This document shows positions 8,805-16,918 of a stretch of DNA of 54,066 nt, one piece after another. Where the stretch lies: contig CANJJB010000006.1 in assembly GCA_947474635.1 (NCBI GenBank), positions 1 to 54,066 of the forward strand, in the 5' to 3' direction. Under the pieces are notes generated by a model. It made no database searches and was not told the DNA's origin. It saw only the letters and a list, made by a program, of their open reading frames with translations. This DNA comes from Parachlamydiales bacterium. GTDB taxonomy: Bacteria; Chlamydiota; Chlamydiia; Chlamydiales; Rhabdochlamydiaceae. Each line of letters begins with the position of its first letter. The first letter of the stretch is position 1. The translations under genes and the position numbers were made by a program.

Positions 8805-10275
8805 TTTACAGGAAGGAAATCCTCCTACGCTTAACCCCTACGTAGGTGTCGATCTCCGCTCCAGGTGTCTCTATCTAGCTCTTTATGAGCCTTTGATGAG
8901 AAGAAACCCTGCAGGCACCCTTGAGCCCGCAGCAGCAGATATTGTAGAGATAGACTCTACAGAGACCATCTATACCTTTCATATCCGTCCTCAAACATGG
9001 TCTAATGGAGAGCCTCTCACCTCTTCCCACTTTGCAAACGCTTGGAAGTATGCCTTGAGCCCCACTTCAACTGCTCCCCGTGCCGATCTTTTTTATGCGA
9101 TTAAAAATGCAGAAAAAGTCAAAAAAGGAGAGCTTCCTCTTGAAGCTGTCAAAATTTCTACTCCAGACAAAAATACGCTGATTGTCGAGCTTGAGCATCC
9201 GACACCTTATTTCCTTGATTTGATGGCCTCTTCTTTTTGCGCGCCTCTATATGTTGCATCAGAAAAAGAACCGACCTGCTTCAACGGCCCTTTTATCCTA
9301 GGTCCCTGGGTACACGATCGCGAGCTGATCTTTAAACGCAATCCCCTCTACTGGGATGTTAAATCTGTTCAACTACAAGAAATCCACTTTACGATGGTCA
9401 AAGATCCCACAACTGCTCTTTCTATGTATGAAAAAGGGGAACTAGATCTCGTGGGCGATCCTTTCTCTTCCCTTCCTTTTGATGCCATCCCTACTCTTAT
9501 GAAATCAGGAGAGCTAAAAACAAAACTCATCTCGCGCATTTTTTACGTGTTTCTAAATACTAGCGTTCCTCCCTTGCAAAATAAATCGATTAGAAAGGCG
9601 CTTAGCTTAAGCCTCAATCGGCAAGAACTAACCACGCATCTATTCTTTGGAGAATCACCTGCGCTTACCCCACTTCCTAAAACACTCTCAAGCCTAACCA
9701 ATAGCCAGCTAGAAAAGAATCCAGAAAATAGCGTAGCTCTCTTTGAGCAAGGACTAAAAGAGCTGAATCTTACCCGCAAAACATTTCCTAAAATTGTCTT
9801 CAGCTACGCAAACCTCTCTGGTCAGAAAAAATTCGCAGAATTTGTTCAAGATCAGTGGAAAAAGATTTTAGGAATTGATATTGAAATTGCCTGTTCAGAG
9901 TGGAATGTTCACATAGCTAATCTGCGCAAGAAAAATTATCAGATGGGCACGCTCCACCTTACAACTCTCTATCAAGATCCCGCCTTCTACTTAAACCTCT
10001 TCCGAGACAAAAAAACCATTTCCAATTACCCCGGATGGGAAAACAAAGACTACTGCACTCTTTTAGACAAATCAGAAAAAACAACAGATAAGCATCTACG
10101 CGCCCAGTTGCTCAAGCAAGCAGAACAAACGCTTTTCGATGAGATGCCAGCCATTCCCGTCTTCACCCAAAATCTCCAATACCTCGTGCGCAAAAACATC
10201 GACCTTGTTATTTTGGATGTCGGCATCTACGACTTTAAATGGACCCGAATCGAAAGTGGAAATAAAGGAGAATAA
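8701..10275 (+). CDS. oppA: Oligopeptide ABC transporter substrate-binding protein (OppA-like)
   Basis: This is a family 5 periplasmic binding protein of 524 residues, the usual size. With ATG 8701 it starts with a convincing signal peptide (MKTILK, hydrophobic IALALFPLILVA, cleavage near AGP), so export to the periplasm to capture peptides is expected. Family stretches include LNLQEGNPPTLNPYVGVDLR, TFHIRPQTWSNGEPLT, FNGPFILGPW and ALSLSLNRQEL. The start is not certain. An AAGGAAG Shine-Dalgarno sequence at 8767-8773 sits ideally before a second ATG at 8779 that would make a form without the signal peptide; ATG 8701 has no such site. The gene begins inside the end of the preceding fusion gene (104-base overlap), and the two SBP domains are paralogues. 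No permease or ATPase genes are in view. Confidence 0.92.
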   Translation: MKTILKIALALFPLILVAGPQLKEVHMSETTLTLNLQEGNPPTLNPYVGVDLRSRCLYLALYEPLMRRNPAGTLEPAAADIVEIDSTETIYTFHIRPQTWSNGEPLTSSHFANAWKYALSPTSTAPRADLFYAIKNAEKVKKGELPLEAVKISTPDKNTLIVELEHPTPYFLDLMASSFCAPLYVASEKEPTCFNGPFILGPWVHDRELIFKRNPLYWDVKSVQLQEIHFTMVKDPTTALSMYEKGELDLVGDPFSSLPFDAIPTLMKSGELKTKLISRIFYVFLNTSVPPLQNKSIRKALSLSLNRQELTTHLFFGESPALTPLPKTLSSLTNSQLEKNPENSVALFEQGLKELNLTRKTFPKIVFSYANLSGQKKFAEFVQDQWKKILGIDIEIACSEWNVHIANLRKKNYQMGTLHLTTLYQDPAFYLNLFRDKKTISNYPGWENKDYCTLLDKSEKTTDKHLRAQLLKQAEQTLFDEMPAIPVFTQNLQYLVRKNIDLVILDVGIYDFKWTRIESGNKGE

Positions 10276-10279
10276 AATT

Positions 10280-10678
10280 ATGGCAAAAACCTCTTCCAGC
10301 ATACCGGGCAAAATGCCTGAAACTTTTTGGCAAACTCAGGCAGCCCGTATTACCAACGAGATCACTCTTCCCATGAATATTGTACTTGGATTGGTGTATC
10401 CCTTATTTATTCGACACGTAGTTACTAAGGTTTCACCTACTAGAGCTCAAGTTTTTGCTCAATACAACCTTGTAGCCATTCCCCTTAATTGCTTCCTCAG
10501 ATTAAAAGCATGTGCCTACTTTGGAAAGCAAAAAGATATTCTGAACATTGCCTTTCAAATAAGCGCATTTTCAGCACTGTTTTTTAGAAATGGTGTATGG
10601 ATATCATCGGGTATTGATCTTCTTGCACTAAGCATCAATTACCTCCGCTACCTGCCTCCAAAGAAACCAGCTACTTGA
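10280..10678 (+). CDS. Small hydrophobic membrane protein, unknown function
   Basis: The 132-residue protein starts at ATG 10280, preceded by AAGGAG (10265-10270), four bases after the oppA stop, so it is probably in the same transcript. About three hydrophobic segments are visible: roughly residues 28-48 (ITLPMNIVLGLVYPLFI), 68-80, and 90-122 as two helices. The C-terminus is short and basic (PPKKPAT). I recognise no family. Its frame is open further upstream inside oppA, but that part is a shadow of oppA. The stop codon TGA abuts the stop of the minus-strand gene, forming TGATCA. Confidence 0.75.
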   Translation: MAKTSSSIPGKMPETFWQTQAARITNEITLPMNIVLGLVYPLFIRHVVTKVSPTRAQVFAQYNLVAIPLNCFLRLKACAYFGKQKDILNIAFQISAFSALFFRNGVWISSGIDLLALSINYLRYLPPKKPAT

Positions 10679-10885
10679 TCACTTCTTGGATAGGTTGTGG
10701 AGGAGAAATTCTTTCTCAGCAAGGAACTCTTTGAGAACCTGCTCAAATTCTTGCTCGCTTATCTTTTTGTCTTTTGCCTTGCTTTGAGATGCGGCAATAT
10801 CGCGGAGTGCCAGGCGACATACGTGAGGATCTTCATCATGGAGAGCAGCTTTTAGAGCTCTAAGATAGTCTGTTTCTTTGTTCAT
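10679..10885 (-). CDS. Small helical protein, possible remnant of an addiction-module antidote
   Basis: The 68-residue protein has a first half (YLRALKAALHDEDPHVCRLALRDIAAS) that resembles the opening of the HigA-like 'probable addiction module antidote' family, where a YLxxAL...D...ALRDVA segment precedes a helix-turn-helix. The helix-turn-helix is missing. Instead there is a Lys/Glu-rich helical tail (ISEQEFEQVLKEFLAEKEF). It lies 20 bases after a second, clearer copy of the same motif (10906-11079). Together they look like a duplicated and decaying gene, though a small working protein cannot be excluded. No toxin gene is next to it. Confidence 0.45.
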   Translation of the reverse strand: MNKETDYLRALKAALHDEDPHVCRLALRDIAASQSKAKDKKISEQEFEQVLKEFLAEKEFLLHNLSKK

Positions 10886-10905
10886 AAAACCTTTAATGGC
10901 ATGTA

Positions 10906-11079
10906 TTAAATACGAAAAGCTGGCTTCATCCCGCCTTGGAATTCAGCTATGTCGCGCAATGCAAGAAGAAACACATGATGATCATCATCTTGGAGAGCCG
11001 CATTCAGATAAGCTGCAGCTTCTTCAGAATCTTGCAGTTGCTGCAAAAGATGTTCTTTATAACTTCTTTCCTTAAGCAT
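10906..11079 (-). pseudogene. Truncated addiction-module antidote (HigA-like) fragment
   Basis: The frame has 57 codons from ATG 11079 to TAA 10906. It reads MLKERSYKEHLLQQLQ, then AAAYLNAALQDDDHHVFLLA and LRDIAEFQGGMKPAFRI. This is the N-terminal half of the HigA-like antidote family (~100 residues in full), including the start of the GGM(K)P helix-turn-helix entry, and then it stops. The DNA-binding half and the partner toxin are absent, so I call it a remnant. It stands just downstream of the small protein gene that follows cysS. Confidence 0.55.
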
Positions 11080-11084
11080 ATACG

Positions 11085-11351
11085 CTACATTAATCCAAAA
11101 TCTTTTAGGAGAGCGTCGACAAGACCAAGACCATGCGTTGTGAGATAAAGCACGTTGCCCTCTCCCTTTTTGACAAAGTTAGCTTGAGCTAAGTGTTTGA
11201 CGATGGTGTTAATGCCTTTGTCGTTTTGGCCGATAGCTTGTCCGATGACGTAGCGATCAATTTCTGCCATGGCATCACCTGTTGCAAGCGCCATCTGGTG
11301 GAGCTTGATTAAGAAGAGTTCATCTTTGGTCGTACTTTTTTGATTCTTCAT
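11085..11351 (-). CDS. Small conserved-looking helical protein, possibly winged-helix
   Basis: The 88-residue protein starts at ATG 11351, which overlaps the cysS stop codon as ATGA, so the two are translationally coupled. The sequence (DELFLIKLHQMALATGDAMA, then GQAIGQNDKGINTIVKHLAQ, then VKKGEGNVLYLTTHGLGLVD) has the helix-helix-helix-strand pattern of a small winged-helix domain such as a PadR- or MarR-like fold. The match is to the pattern only, and I know no named family. It could be a small regulator or an RNA-binding protein. A longer frame starts inside cysS (GTG region near 11402), but that part is cysS shadow. Confidence 0.7.
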   Translation of the reverse strand: MKNQKSTTKDELFLIKLHQMALATGDAMAEIDRYVIGQAIGQNDKGINTIVKHLAQANFVKKGEGNVLYLTTHGLGLVDALLKDFGLM

Positions 11352-12763
11352 TTGATATCCTTTTTCTTTAGTCTTGCGCCCGTCGGGGTGTCTTCTATGC
11401 AAAAGCCTTTGGAGAGAAGAAGATCCCTGCAGGCGTCTGCTTCTTTCCAGTTTTTTGCAACTCTTGCTTCTTCTCTTTTGCCTAGAAGAAGGAGGAGGTC
11501 TTCTCCGAGATCTGCTTGTTTTGTGCTTAAAGGAAGCACTCCTAACACTTGATCGATTTGGCTGAGAAAGTCAAGTGTTTTTTGAGCATCTTCTCGACTT
11601 ACTTTTTCTTCATCGGCAAGGGTGTTGAGCTGGCGGATCATCTCAAAGAGCGCTCCAAAGGCTAAAGAGATGTTGATGTCATCAGAGAGTGCCTCTGAAA
11701 AAGCTTGGTGCGTTTTTTTAAGAATAGGCTCTACTAAGCCAGAACTACCCATTGTGTGTAGGCTTTTTAATCTTAAGATAAAATCTTCTATCCTTTGGAG
11801 GGATTTAGCAGCGGCATGAAGACCTTCTAGCGTAAAGTTCATCTGCGTGCGGTAGTGGACTTGCATGAGCATGTAGCGCACCTGCTGACCTGTAAAGCCC
11901 TGCGCAAGTAAATCTCTTAACGTGTAAAAGTTACCTGCGCTTTTTGACATTTTACGGTGCTCAACTAATAGATGCTCAACATGGAGCCAGTATCTTACAA
12001 AACGCTGTTTAGAAAAGGCTTCTGATTGAGCAATTTCATTTTCGTGGTGGGGAAACATATTATCAACACCACCTACATGGATATCGATGGTGTAGCCCAG
12101 GATTTGCATGGCCATTGCTGAACACTCGATATGCCAGCCGGGGCGCCCTTTACCAAAAGGACTTTCCCAAAAAATGTCTCCATCGCGCTCAGGGTCATAC
12201 ATTTTCCAGAGAGCAAAATCTGAGACGTGCTCTTTATCATACTCATCAGCGGCTGCTCTCTTAGAAGCTCCTGCTTGCAGATCACAGAGTTGTAAATGAG
12301 ATAGTCTTCCATAGGAGGGGAACTTTGCAATGTTGTAGTAGATGCTACCATCTGTCCCTTTATACGCTACGCCTTCTTGGATAAGCTTTTCAATGATCTC
12401 AATCATCTTTCCAATGTAATCAGTAGCTAAGGGGTAATGTTCTACGGGCTCAATGCCTAGCTCTTTTAAGTCTTCAAAAAAAGCAGTCGTGTATTTTTGA
12501 GTGAATGTCTTGAGGGAGACTTTTTCTGCAAGAGCTCCCCGAATGGTTTTATCTTCCACGTCGGTGATGTTCATCGCTTGTATGACTTGCATGCCAAAAA
12601 ATTTTAAAGAGCGTCTGAGCAAGTCTTCAAAGACATAGGTACGGAAGTTCCCGATATGGGCGTAATTGTAAACGGTGGGGCCGCACGTGTACATGCGGAT
12701 GATGTTGCCCTCTGAAGGGATGATCTCTTCTTTTTCTTTTGTTTCTGTGTTAAATAATTTCAC
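11348..12763 (-). CDS. cysS: Cysteinyl-tRNA synthetase
   Basis: This class Ia synthetase charges tRNA-Cys in the cytoplasm. It has 471 residues, the normal length. Motifs: MYTCGPTVYNYAHIGNFRTY at 24-43 with zinc ligand Cys27 and the HIGN form of the HIGH motif (36-39); GRPGWHIECSAM and the HHENE block supply the remaining zinc ligands and Cys recognition; KMSKS lies near 270. The start is GTG at 12763, overlapping the stop of the acyltransferase/ligase gene as GTGA. The small gene downstream overlaps in the same manner, making a tight operon. A tRNA-Cys gene lies elsewhere in this window (45388-45458). Confidence 0.97.
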   Translation of the reverse strand: MKLFNTETKEKEEIIPSEGNIIRMYTCGPTVYNYAHIGNFRTYVFEDLLRRSLKFFGMQVIQAMNITDVEDKTIRGALAEKVSLKTFTQKYTTAFFEDLKELGIEPVEHYPLATDYIGKMIEIIEKLIQEGVAYKGTDGSIYYNIAKFPSYGRLSHLQLCDLQAGASKRAAADEYDKEHVSDFALWKMYDPERDGDIFWESPFGKGRPGWHIECSAMAMQILGYTIDIHVGGVDNMFPHHENEIAQSEAFSKQRFVRYWLHVEHLLVEHRKMSKSAGNFYTLRDLLAQGFTGQQVRYMLMQVHYRTQMNFTLEGLHAAAKSLQRIEDFILRLKSLHTMGSSGLVEPILKKTHQAFSEALSDDINISLAFGALFEMIRQLNTLADEEKVSREDAQKTLDFLSQIDQVLGVLPLSTKQADLGEDLLLLLGKREEARVAKNWKEADACRDLLLSKGFCIEDTPTGARLKKKDIK

Positions 12764-15444
12764 TTACAAAGTAGCTCATCTAAAGCACGGTAATGCGTTT
12801 TTCCTGTGCCGGTTAAAGGGATTTGTCCTACTTTGCGCACTTCCCCAATTTTCATAATAGCACCATGGCCATGTTCTCTTAGAGCTTGGTTGACTTCTTC
12901 TTTAGAAATATCAAATGTTGTGAAAAGGACAATTGTCGGCTTTTCACTCTCTTTTTCTAAGACGGACACAGCAAGGGCAGGACCCTCTAATTGTAACGGA
13001 AGTGGCCATTTTTTATCGAGGGCAAGTCTCAAAAGTTCTTCTTCAAGACCGCCTAGACTTACCATCTCTCCCCCAATCTTGGCAAAGCGCTTCAGCCTGC
13101 CTGAAATGATGAGATGACCCTCATGATCCATAAATCCTTTGTCTCCCGAGCGGTACCAATTTTTACCTTGAATCGTAATGAAAGGAAATTTTTTAACGCC
13201 TAAGTATCCATAAAAAACATTAGAGCCTCGGATGCAGATCTCCCCTTCTTTATTCGTGGGAAGAGGCAAACCTGTCTCAATATCGACGATGCAGATTTCA
13301 ACGCCGGCAATAGGTTTACCCACACCTTTCTTGGGCTTGCCGGGTCTCGTAATGCTCACAATAGGAGCGCACTCGGTAATTCCGTACCCCTCGATCACTT
13401 CCTTGCCCCCTCCCAACTTCTCGACATAATCAAATAATTCTTGGGGGGTTTTCTCAGCACCTGACACGATGTAGCGAAGAGAAGATAATTGCTCGGGAGT
13501 TGCCACTTGAAACACCCCCTTGATAAATGTGGGAGCGCAGCAAAAGATAGTTGCCTTCGACGTAGCTATCTGTTTTGCAATTGTGCGGTAGTCTGTAGGA
13601 TCGGGGGAATAATAGACCCGCATTCCTGTCAAAAGAGGAAAAAGACCGGTGACAGAAAAGCCAAAAGAGTGGAAAGGGGGCAGGACCCCATAAAAAATAT
13701 CTTTAGCATTAAAATCGACACAAGAGAAGCCCGATTGCTGGTTTGTCAAAATATTATGATGAGATAGGGGCACCCCTTTAGGCAACGTTTCTGTTCCACT
13801 TGTGAACAAAATAACTGCCTGATCTGTATCGCGTATGTCTCTCAAATCAAAATCTTCTAGTAAAGCGTCTGCATCTTTTAGAAGATTATAAAAACCAACA
13901 AGTTTATCACCGAACGTGATTTTCTCTTTTACATCTTCTAAGAGCAGGAGCAGGTCCTCAACAGGATCTAAATCAGCATTTTTTACATTATTTAAAAACC
14001 GCCGAGAGCTAAGCACATGCCGAAGATGACAACTTTTTACGCAATGCTCTAGAGCCTTTGCTCCTACTGTCCAGTTGAGCATCACAGGGATCTTTTTTGC
14101 TAAAAGAGTGGCAAGGATAACTAAGTAAGCTGAAGAAGAAGAAGGCAATAAAATCCCGATGTGTTTGCCATCTAGCTTTTGAATTTTTTTTGCTAAAATC
14201 AAAACGCCTAATTTAAAGCGTCTATAAGTCATGACCCCATTTAAGGCATCTGCACAAGCAGCAGATCCATCCATCCGATCACAAGCTCTTAAAAACGCCT
14301 CTTGGAGAGTTTCTCCTGTAGGAGCAAGTGCAGGAGGCCTTGTTCTTTCTTCGGGCCACTCCTCATGCAGGGTCTCATCTTGTTTTTCAACACTTGCCTG
14401 GCCCTTAACACTAATAGCTCTTAAAATGTCTGCTACTTTTTCTATGGGGCTCAAGGCCAAATCTTCTAAATCATATTTATTTTCTAGAAAAAGATAGAGC
14501 TCTGCCATGTCTAAAGAATCAAGGCCGATATCGAGTGATAAGTTTGACTTTCTTTCGATTTTCTCTGGGCTTTGACGAGAGATCTCTGCGATCTTTTTAA
14601 TCACTTCTTTTTCAATTTCAGGAGAAATGACAATCGCTGTCTGATCAAGTGTTGCTTTTTCTTGGAGAGCTGTTATAGGGAGATTCTCCTTCCAGAAGCA
14701 ATCGGATACTAATTTCACCGGCTCTATAACGGGTGTATCGTACCACCGCTCTAAATATTGATTCATCTCTAGGCGAGATCCTTTTAAAGGAAAATCCTTA
14801 GGTGAGAGCTCGATCTCAACAAGCACATCTCTTTTGGGGGTGAAAAAAATACCGTTTTTGAAAATAGACTTGACCCCTTCTACGAGGATTTTTCCAAAGT
14901 CGGGCCTTGATCCGCTGACTGCCTTAGAAAACCTGCTGCCCCACAAACCTGTTGTGCGTATCAGTACAATATTTACATCTGGATAGGCTTGAATAAGATC
15001 GTGGACAAAAGAGGCTCCTCCTATCTTTTCACCAGAAGAAACTCTGAGCTTGCCAGCTGGATAAATGAGAAAATTATCACCCTCTCGCAATGCATCTTGG
15101 ATATCATTGAAAAGTCTCTTGATCTTGTTCTCTTTCCACTTGTTTGCAACTCTATCCATCATGTCGGGTATAGGAATTGCCCCTACTAATTTCATCACGT
15201 AATGGATACCGGTTAAGTAATAGAAATGCTCTACAACTAAACAGTGAGGCTGAAATTTTCCCCATAGAATTGACATCAGAATAACAGGATCGATCTCTGC
15301 TGGATGGCTAGGAAGAAAAAGAGAGCCTTTCTTTCCAGGCAACTGCTGGATATTTTCTAAACCACGCACCTCCAGGCGGTAGCGCAATCTCAAACAGCCT
15401 TTGACAATCAAAACAATGAACCACATTCCAAGCTTTTTTAACAT
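12760..15444 (-). CDS. aas: Lysophospholipid acyltransferase / acyl carrier / acyl-ACP synthetase fusion (Aas-like)
   Basis: This 894-residue protein has three parts. An N-terminal hydrophobic stretch and PlsC-type acyltransferase carry the HPAEID motif (about 47-52). A central acyl-carrier domain has a phosphopantetheine-type Ser in GLDSLD (about 311). A C-terminal AMP-forming ligase has the motif LFTSGTETLPKG (about 544-556) and later the SGRLKR hinge. Aas proteins activate free fatty acids and transfer them to lysophospholipids at the inner membrane; chlamydiae use such enzymes to take up host fatty acids. An internal carrier domain is not part of the E. coli Aas layout. The start is ATG 15444 (GGGA upstream); an in-frame TTG at 15453 is an alternative. 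It is coupled to cysS by GTGA. Confidence 0.92.
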   Translation of the reverse strand: MLKKLGMWFIVLIVKGCLRLRYRLEVRGLENIQQLPGKKGSLFLPSHPAEIDPVILMSILWGKFQPHCLVVEHFYYLTGIHYVMKLVGAIPIPDMMDRVANKWKENKIKRLFNDIQDALREGDNFLIYPAGKLRVSSGEKIGGASFVHDLIQAYPDVNIVLIRTTGLWGSRFSKAVSGSRPDFGKILVEGVKSIFKNGIFFTPKRDVLVEIELSPKDFPLKGSRLEMNQYLERWYDTPVIEPVKLVSDCFWKENLPITALQEKATLDQTAIVISPEIEKEVIKKIAEISRQSPEKIERKSNLSLDIGLDSLDMAELYLFLENKYDLEDLALSPIEKVADILRAISVKGQASVEKQDETLHEEWPEERTRPPALAPTGETLQEAFLRACDRMDGSAACADALNGVMTYRRFKLGVLILAKKIQKLDGKHIGILLPSSSSAYLVILATLLAKKIPVMLNWTVGAKALEHCVKSCHLRHVLSSRRFLNNVKNADLDPVEDLLLLLEDVKEKITFGDKLVGFYNLLKDADALLEDFDLRDIRDTDQAVILFTSGTETLPKGVPLSHHNILTNQQSGFSCVDFNAKDIFYGVLPPFHSFGFSVTGLFPLLTGMRVYYSPDPTDYRTIAKQIATSKATIFCCAPTFIKGVFQVATPEQLSSLRYIVSGAEKTPQELFDYVEKLGGGKEVIEGYGITECAPIVSITRPGKPKKGVGKPIAGVEICIVDIETGLPLPTNKEGEICIRGSNVFYGYLGVKKFPFITIQGKNWYRSGDKGFMDHEGHLIISGRLKRFAKIGGEMVSLGGLEEELLRLALDKKWPLPLQLEGPALAVSVLEKESEKPTIVLFTTFDISKEEVNQALREHGHGAIMKIGEVRKVGQIPLTGTGKTHYRALDELLCK

Positions 15445-15552
15445 ACTTCCCAAGTGTATCTCATCCGAAAATAATTGGGAATAGCGCGGTGTTAAATTTT
15501 TTATTTGTCTAAAAAAGAGGATAGGAGTAGAAAATGTAAATGAGAGGCAAAA

Positions 15553-15768
15553 ATGAAAACAAATCCTATATTTAGAGCTACCTATCCACTCTCTAGTGGA
15601 ACTTCAAAAAAAGAAAAAAAAGAGATGGCGCGCAAAGAAAAAGTTACGCAAGCCATTTTTGAAAGATGCCACAAGCAGATTTCTTCTAAAAAAAAACTGC
15701 CCAAGAATAAAGTGAGCATTCAAAATGCAGCGGACTCACCTAAGATTTTTTCGTTAAAAAAGAGATAA
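15553..15768 (+). CDS. Small basic protein, unknown function
   Basis: The 71-residue protein is very rich in Lys (stretches such as KKEKKEMARKEK and SSKKKLPKNK), with a calculated strong positive charge and no membrane segment. ATG 15553 is preceded by GAGAGG at a usable distance, and it runs divergently from the Aas gene. Its last 15 bases overlap the end of the converging glycosyltransferase-like gene. I recognise no family. The composition would suit a nucleic-acid- or ribosome-binding protein, but this is a guess, and a chance frame remains possible. Confidence 0.5.
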   Translation: MKTNPIFRATYPLSSGTSKKEKKEMARKEKVTQAIFERCHKQISSKKKLPKNKVSIQNAADSPKIFSLKKR

Positions 15769-16497
15769 AACTTGTTTCCAGTCTGTACAAGGAGAAAGAA
15801 ACTCCTCTTCGACATGTGTCGACCATCCTGGAATAGAGGAAATCAAATTCCTACCTTGAGTACCTAATGCTAAAAACTTTTCATGGTCGGCAGAAATTTT
15901 ACGCCCCTCAGAAAATTGTCTGTGTATCTCCATATCTTGTTTCAAAGTTCCGTAGCGCATAGCATAGGTATTTGTCGTAGAAGGCGTCGTTCTCCAATGG
16001 CAATGCTCTGTATGGAAGATCTTCGATTGCAATTGGCTATAGTTAGGATGGAAGTATTTGTCACGGTGATCAAATAGCGTGACGTAATGAGCCTCTGGAA
16101 TAGAAAATCCCTCCATTAAGACATCTACCCATTCTTCTCTATGTAGATAATCATCTTCTAAAAAATAGACAATTGTTTGAGGGGAAAGTTTGAGACTTTC
16201 CACATAAGAGAGTAAATAAAGAAAAGATCCTGTTTCTGTTCCTTCTTTAATTTCCACCACCGGATATTTTGTTTGCTGAAGCACAAAATGGGGTGTTGTA
16301 GAGGGGTGATAGGTATCTAAAAGAAATGTGAGGTTCACTTTTTTAGGATCTAATGTTGCAAGTAAATTGTCGTGACATTTTTTTCTGGAAAATCCAGACA
16401 AGCGATTTTTATGCGCGCTAATGTCAGAGAAATGGCAGTGTCTGACAATCACTTCTATTTTGGTTGAGAACATTTCTTTTATTTTTTTAAATATCAT
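15754..16497 (-). CDS. Glycosyltransferase-like protein (GT-A type, putative)
   Basis: The protein has 247 residues from ATG 16497, which overlaps the Nudix stop by 11 bases; ATG 16473 is a second candidate, and the open frame further upstream is Nudix shadow. It shows VEVIVRH-type opening strands, a Asn/Arg/Leu-rich first helix, LTFLLDTYHP, and the acidic YFLEDDYLHREEWVDVL, which looks like the DxD metal/nucleotide-sugar site of GT-A folds. A later WRTTPSTTNTYAMR and SADHEKFLALG could form the acceptor side. No signal peptide is seen. Substrate unknown; the call rests on the EDD motif and overall pattern, not a firm family match. It lies downstream of and probably co-transcribed with the Nudix and fabF genes. 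Confidence 0.6.
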   Translation of the reverse strand: MIFKKIKEMFSTKIEVIVRHCHFSDISAHKNRLSGFSRKKCHDNLLATLDPKKVNLTFLLDTYHPSTTPHFVLQQTKYPVVEIKEGTETGSFLYLLSYVESLKLSPQTIVYFLEDDYLHREEWVDVLMEGFSIPEAHYVTLFDHRDKYFHPNYSQLQSKIFHTEHCHWRTTPSTTNTYAMRYGTLKQDMEIHRQFSEGRKISADHEKFLALGTQGRNLISSIPGWSTHVEEEFLSPCTDWKQVLSLF

Positions 16498-16918
16498 GAT
16501 CTTTGAGAAGCTGAGGTAAGATTTGACACATCGATTTGGCTTCTTTAAAAGAGAGATGAGAGGCCGCATCTTCTAATAAAACCCATTTTGCATCTTGGAT
16601 TTCTTCCTCTTGAAGATGTAAATCTCCGGAGACAATTGCTGGAAAGTATTTGACTTGTTTCTGGACGATCTCTTTTTTACGATAAAATCGGTATTTTTCT
16701 ACAAGAGGATCATCTTGCAAAATACGCTTGATATCAAGACCTGTCTCTTCCTTTAATTCTCGTGTTGCAGATTGAAGAGGGCTCTCTCCTGGATTACCAT
16801 GCCCTTTTGGAAAAGCCCAATGTTTCCCTTTTTGATGAAGAATGAGCAAAACATGCCACTTAGACTCTTTAAGCATCAGAGGAACGATTCCAAAAGATTC
16901 CTCTTGTGTTACATGCAT
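16487..16918 (-). CDS. Nudix hydrolase (MutT / Ap4A-hydrolase-like)
   Basis: The protein has 143 residues. The Nudix box is complete: GNPGESPLQSATRELKEETG fits G-x5-E-x7-REUxEExGU. The opening (EESFGIVPLML, then LILHQKGKHWAFPKGHGNPG) is typical of bacterial Ap4A/dinucleotide hydrolases with the FPKGH run. It probably cleaves a nucleoside diphosphate-linked compound in the cytoplasm; the substrate cannot be read from the sequence. Its ATG shares one base with the fabF stop, and the fabF-Nudix pair is, from memory, also adjacent in C. trachomatis (CT770-CT771), which supports vertical inheritance. Confidence 0.92.
   Translation of the reverse strand: MHVTQEESFGIVPLMLKESKWHVLLILHQKGKHWAFPKGHGNPGESPLQSATRELKEETGLDIKRILQDDPLVEKYRFYRKKEIVQKQVKYFPAIVSGDLHLQEEEIQDAKWVLLEDAASHLSFKEAKSMCQILPQLLKDHDI

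Noticed and set aside
10139-10279. Longer start for the small membrane protein
   Set aside because: The codons before 10280 are the oppA end in another frame; ATG 10280 has a good Shine-Dalgarno sequence.
11374-11565. Plus-strand open frame with Leu-rich coding over the cysS 3' end
   Set aside because: Antisense shadow of cysS and of the small gene after it; no start signals.
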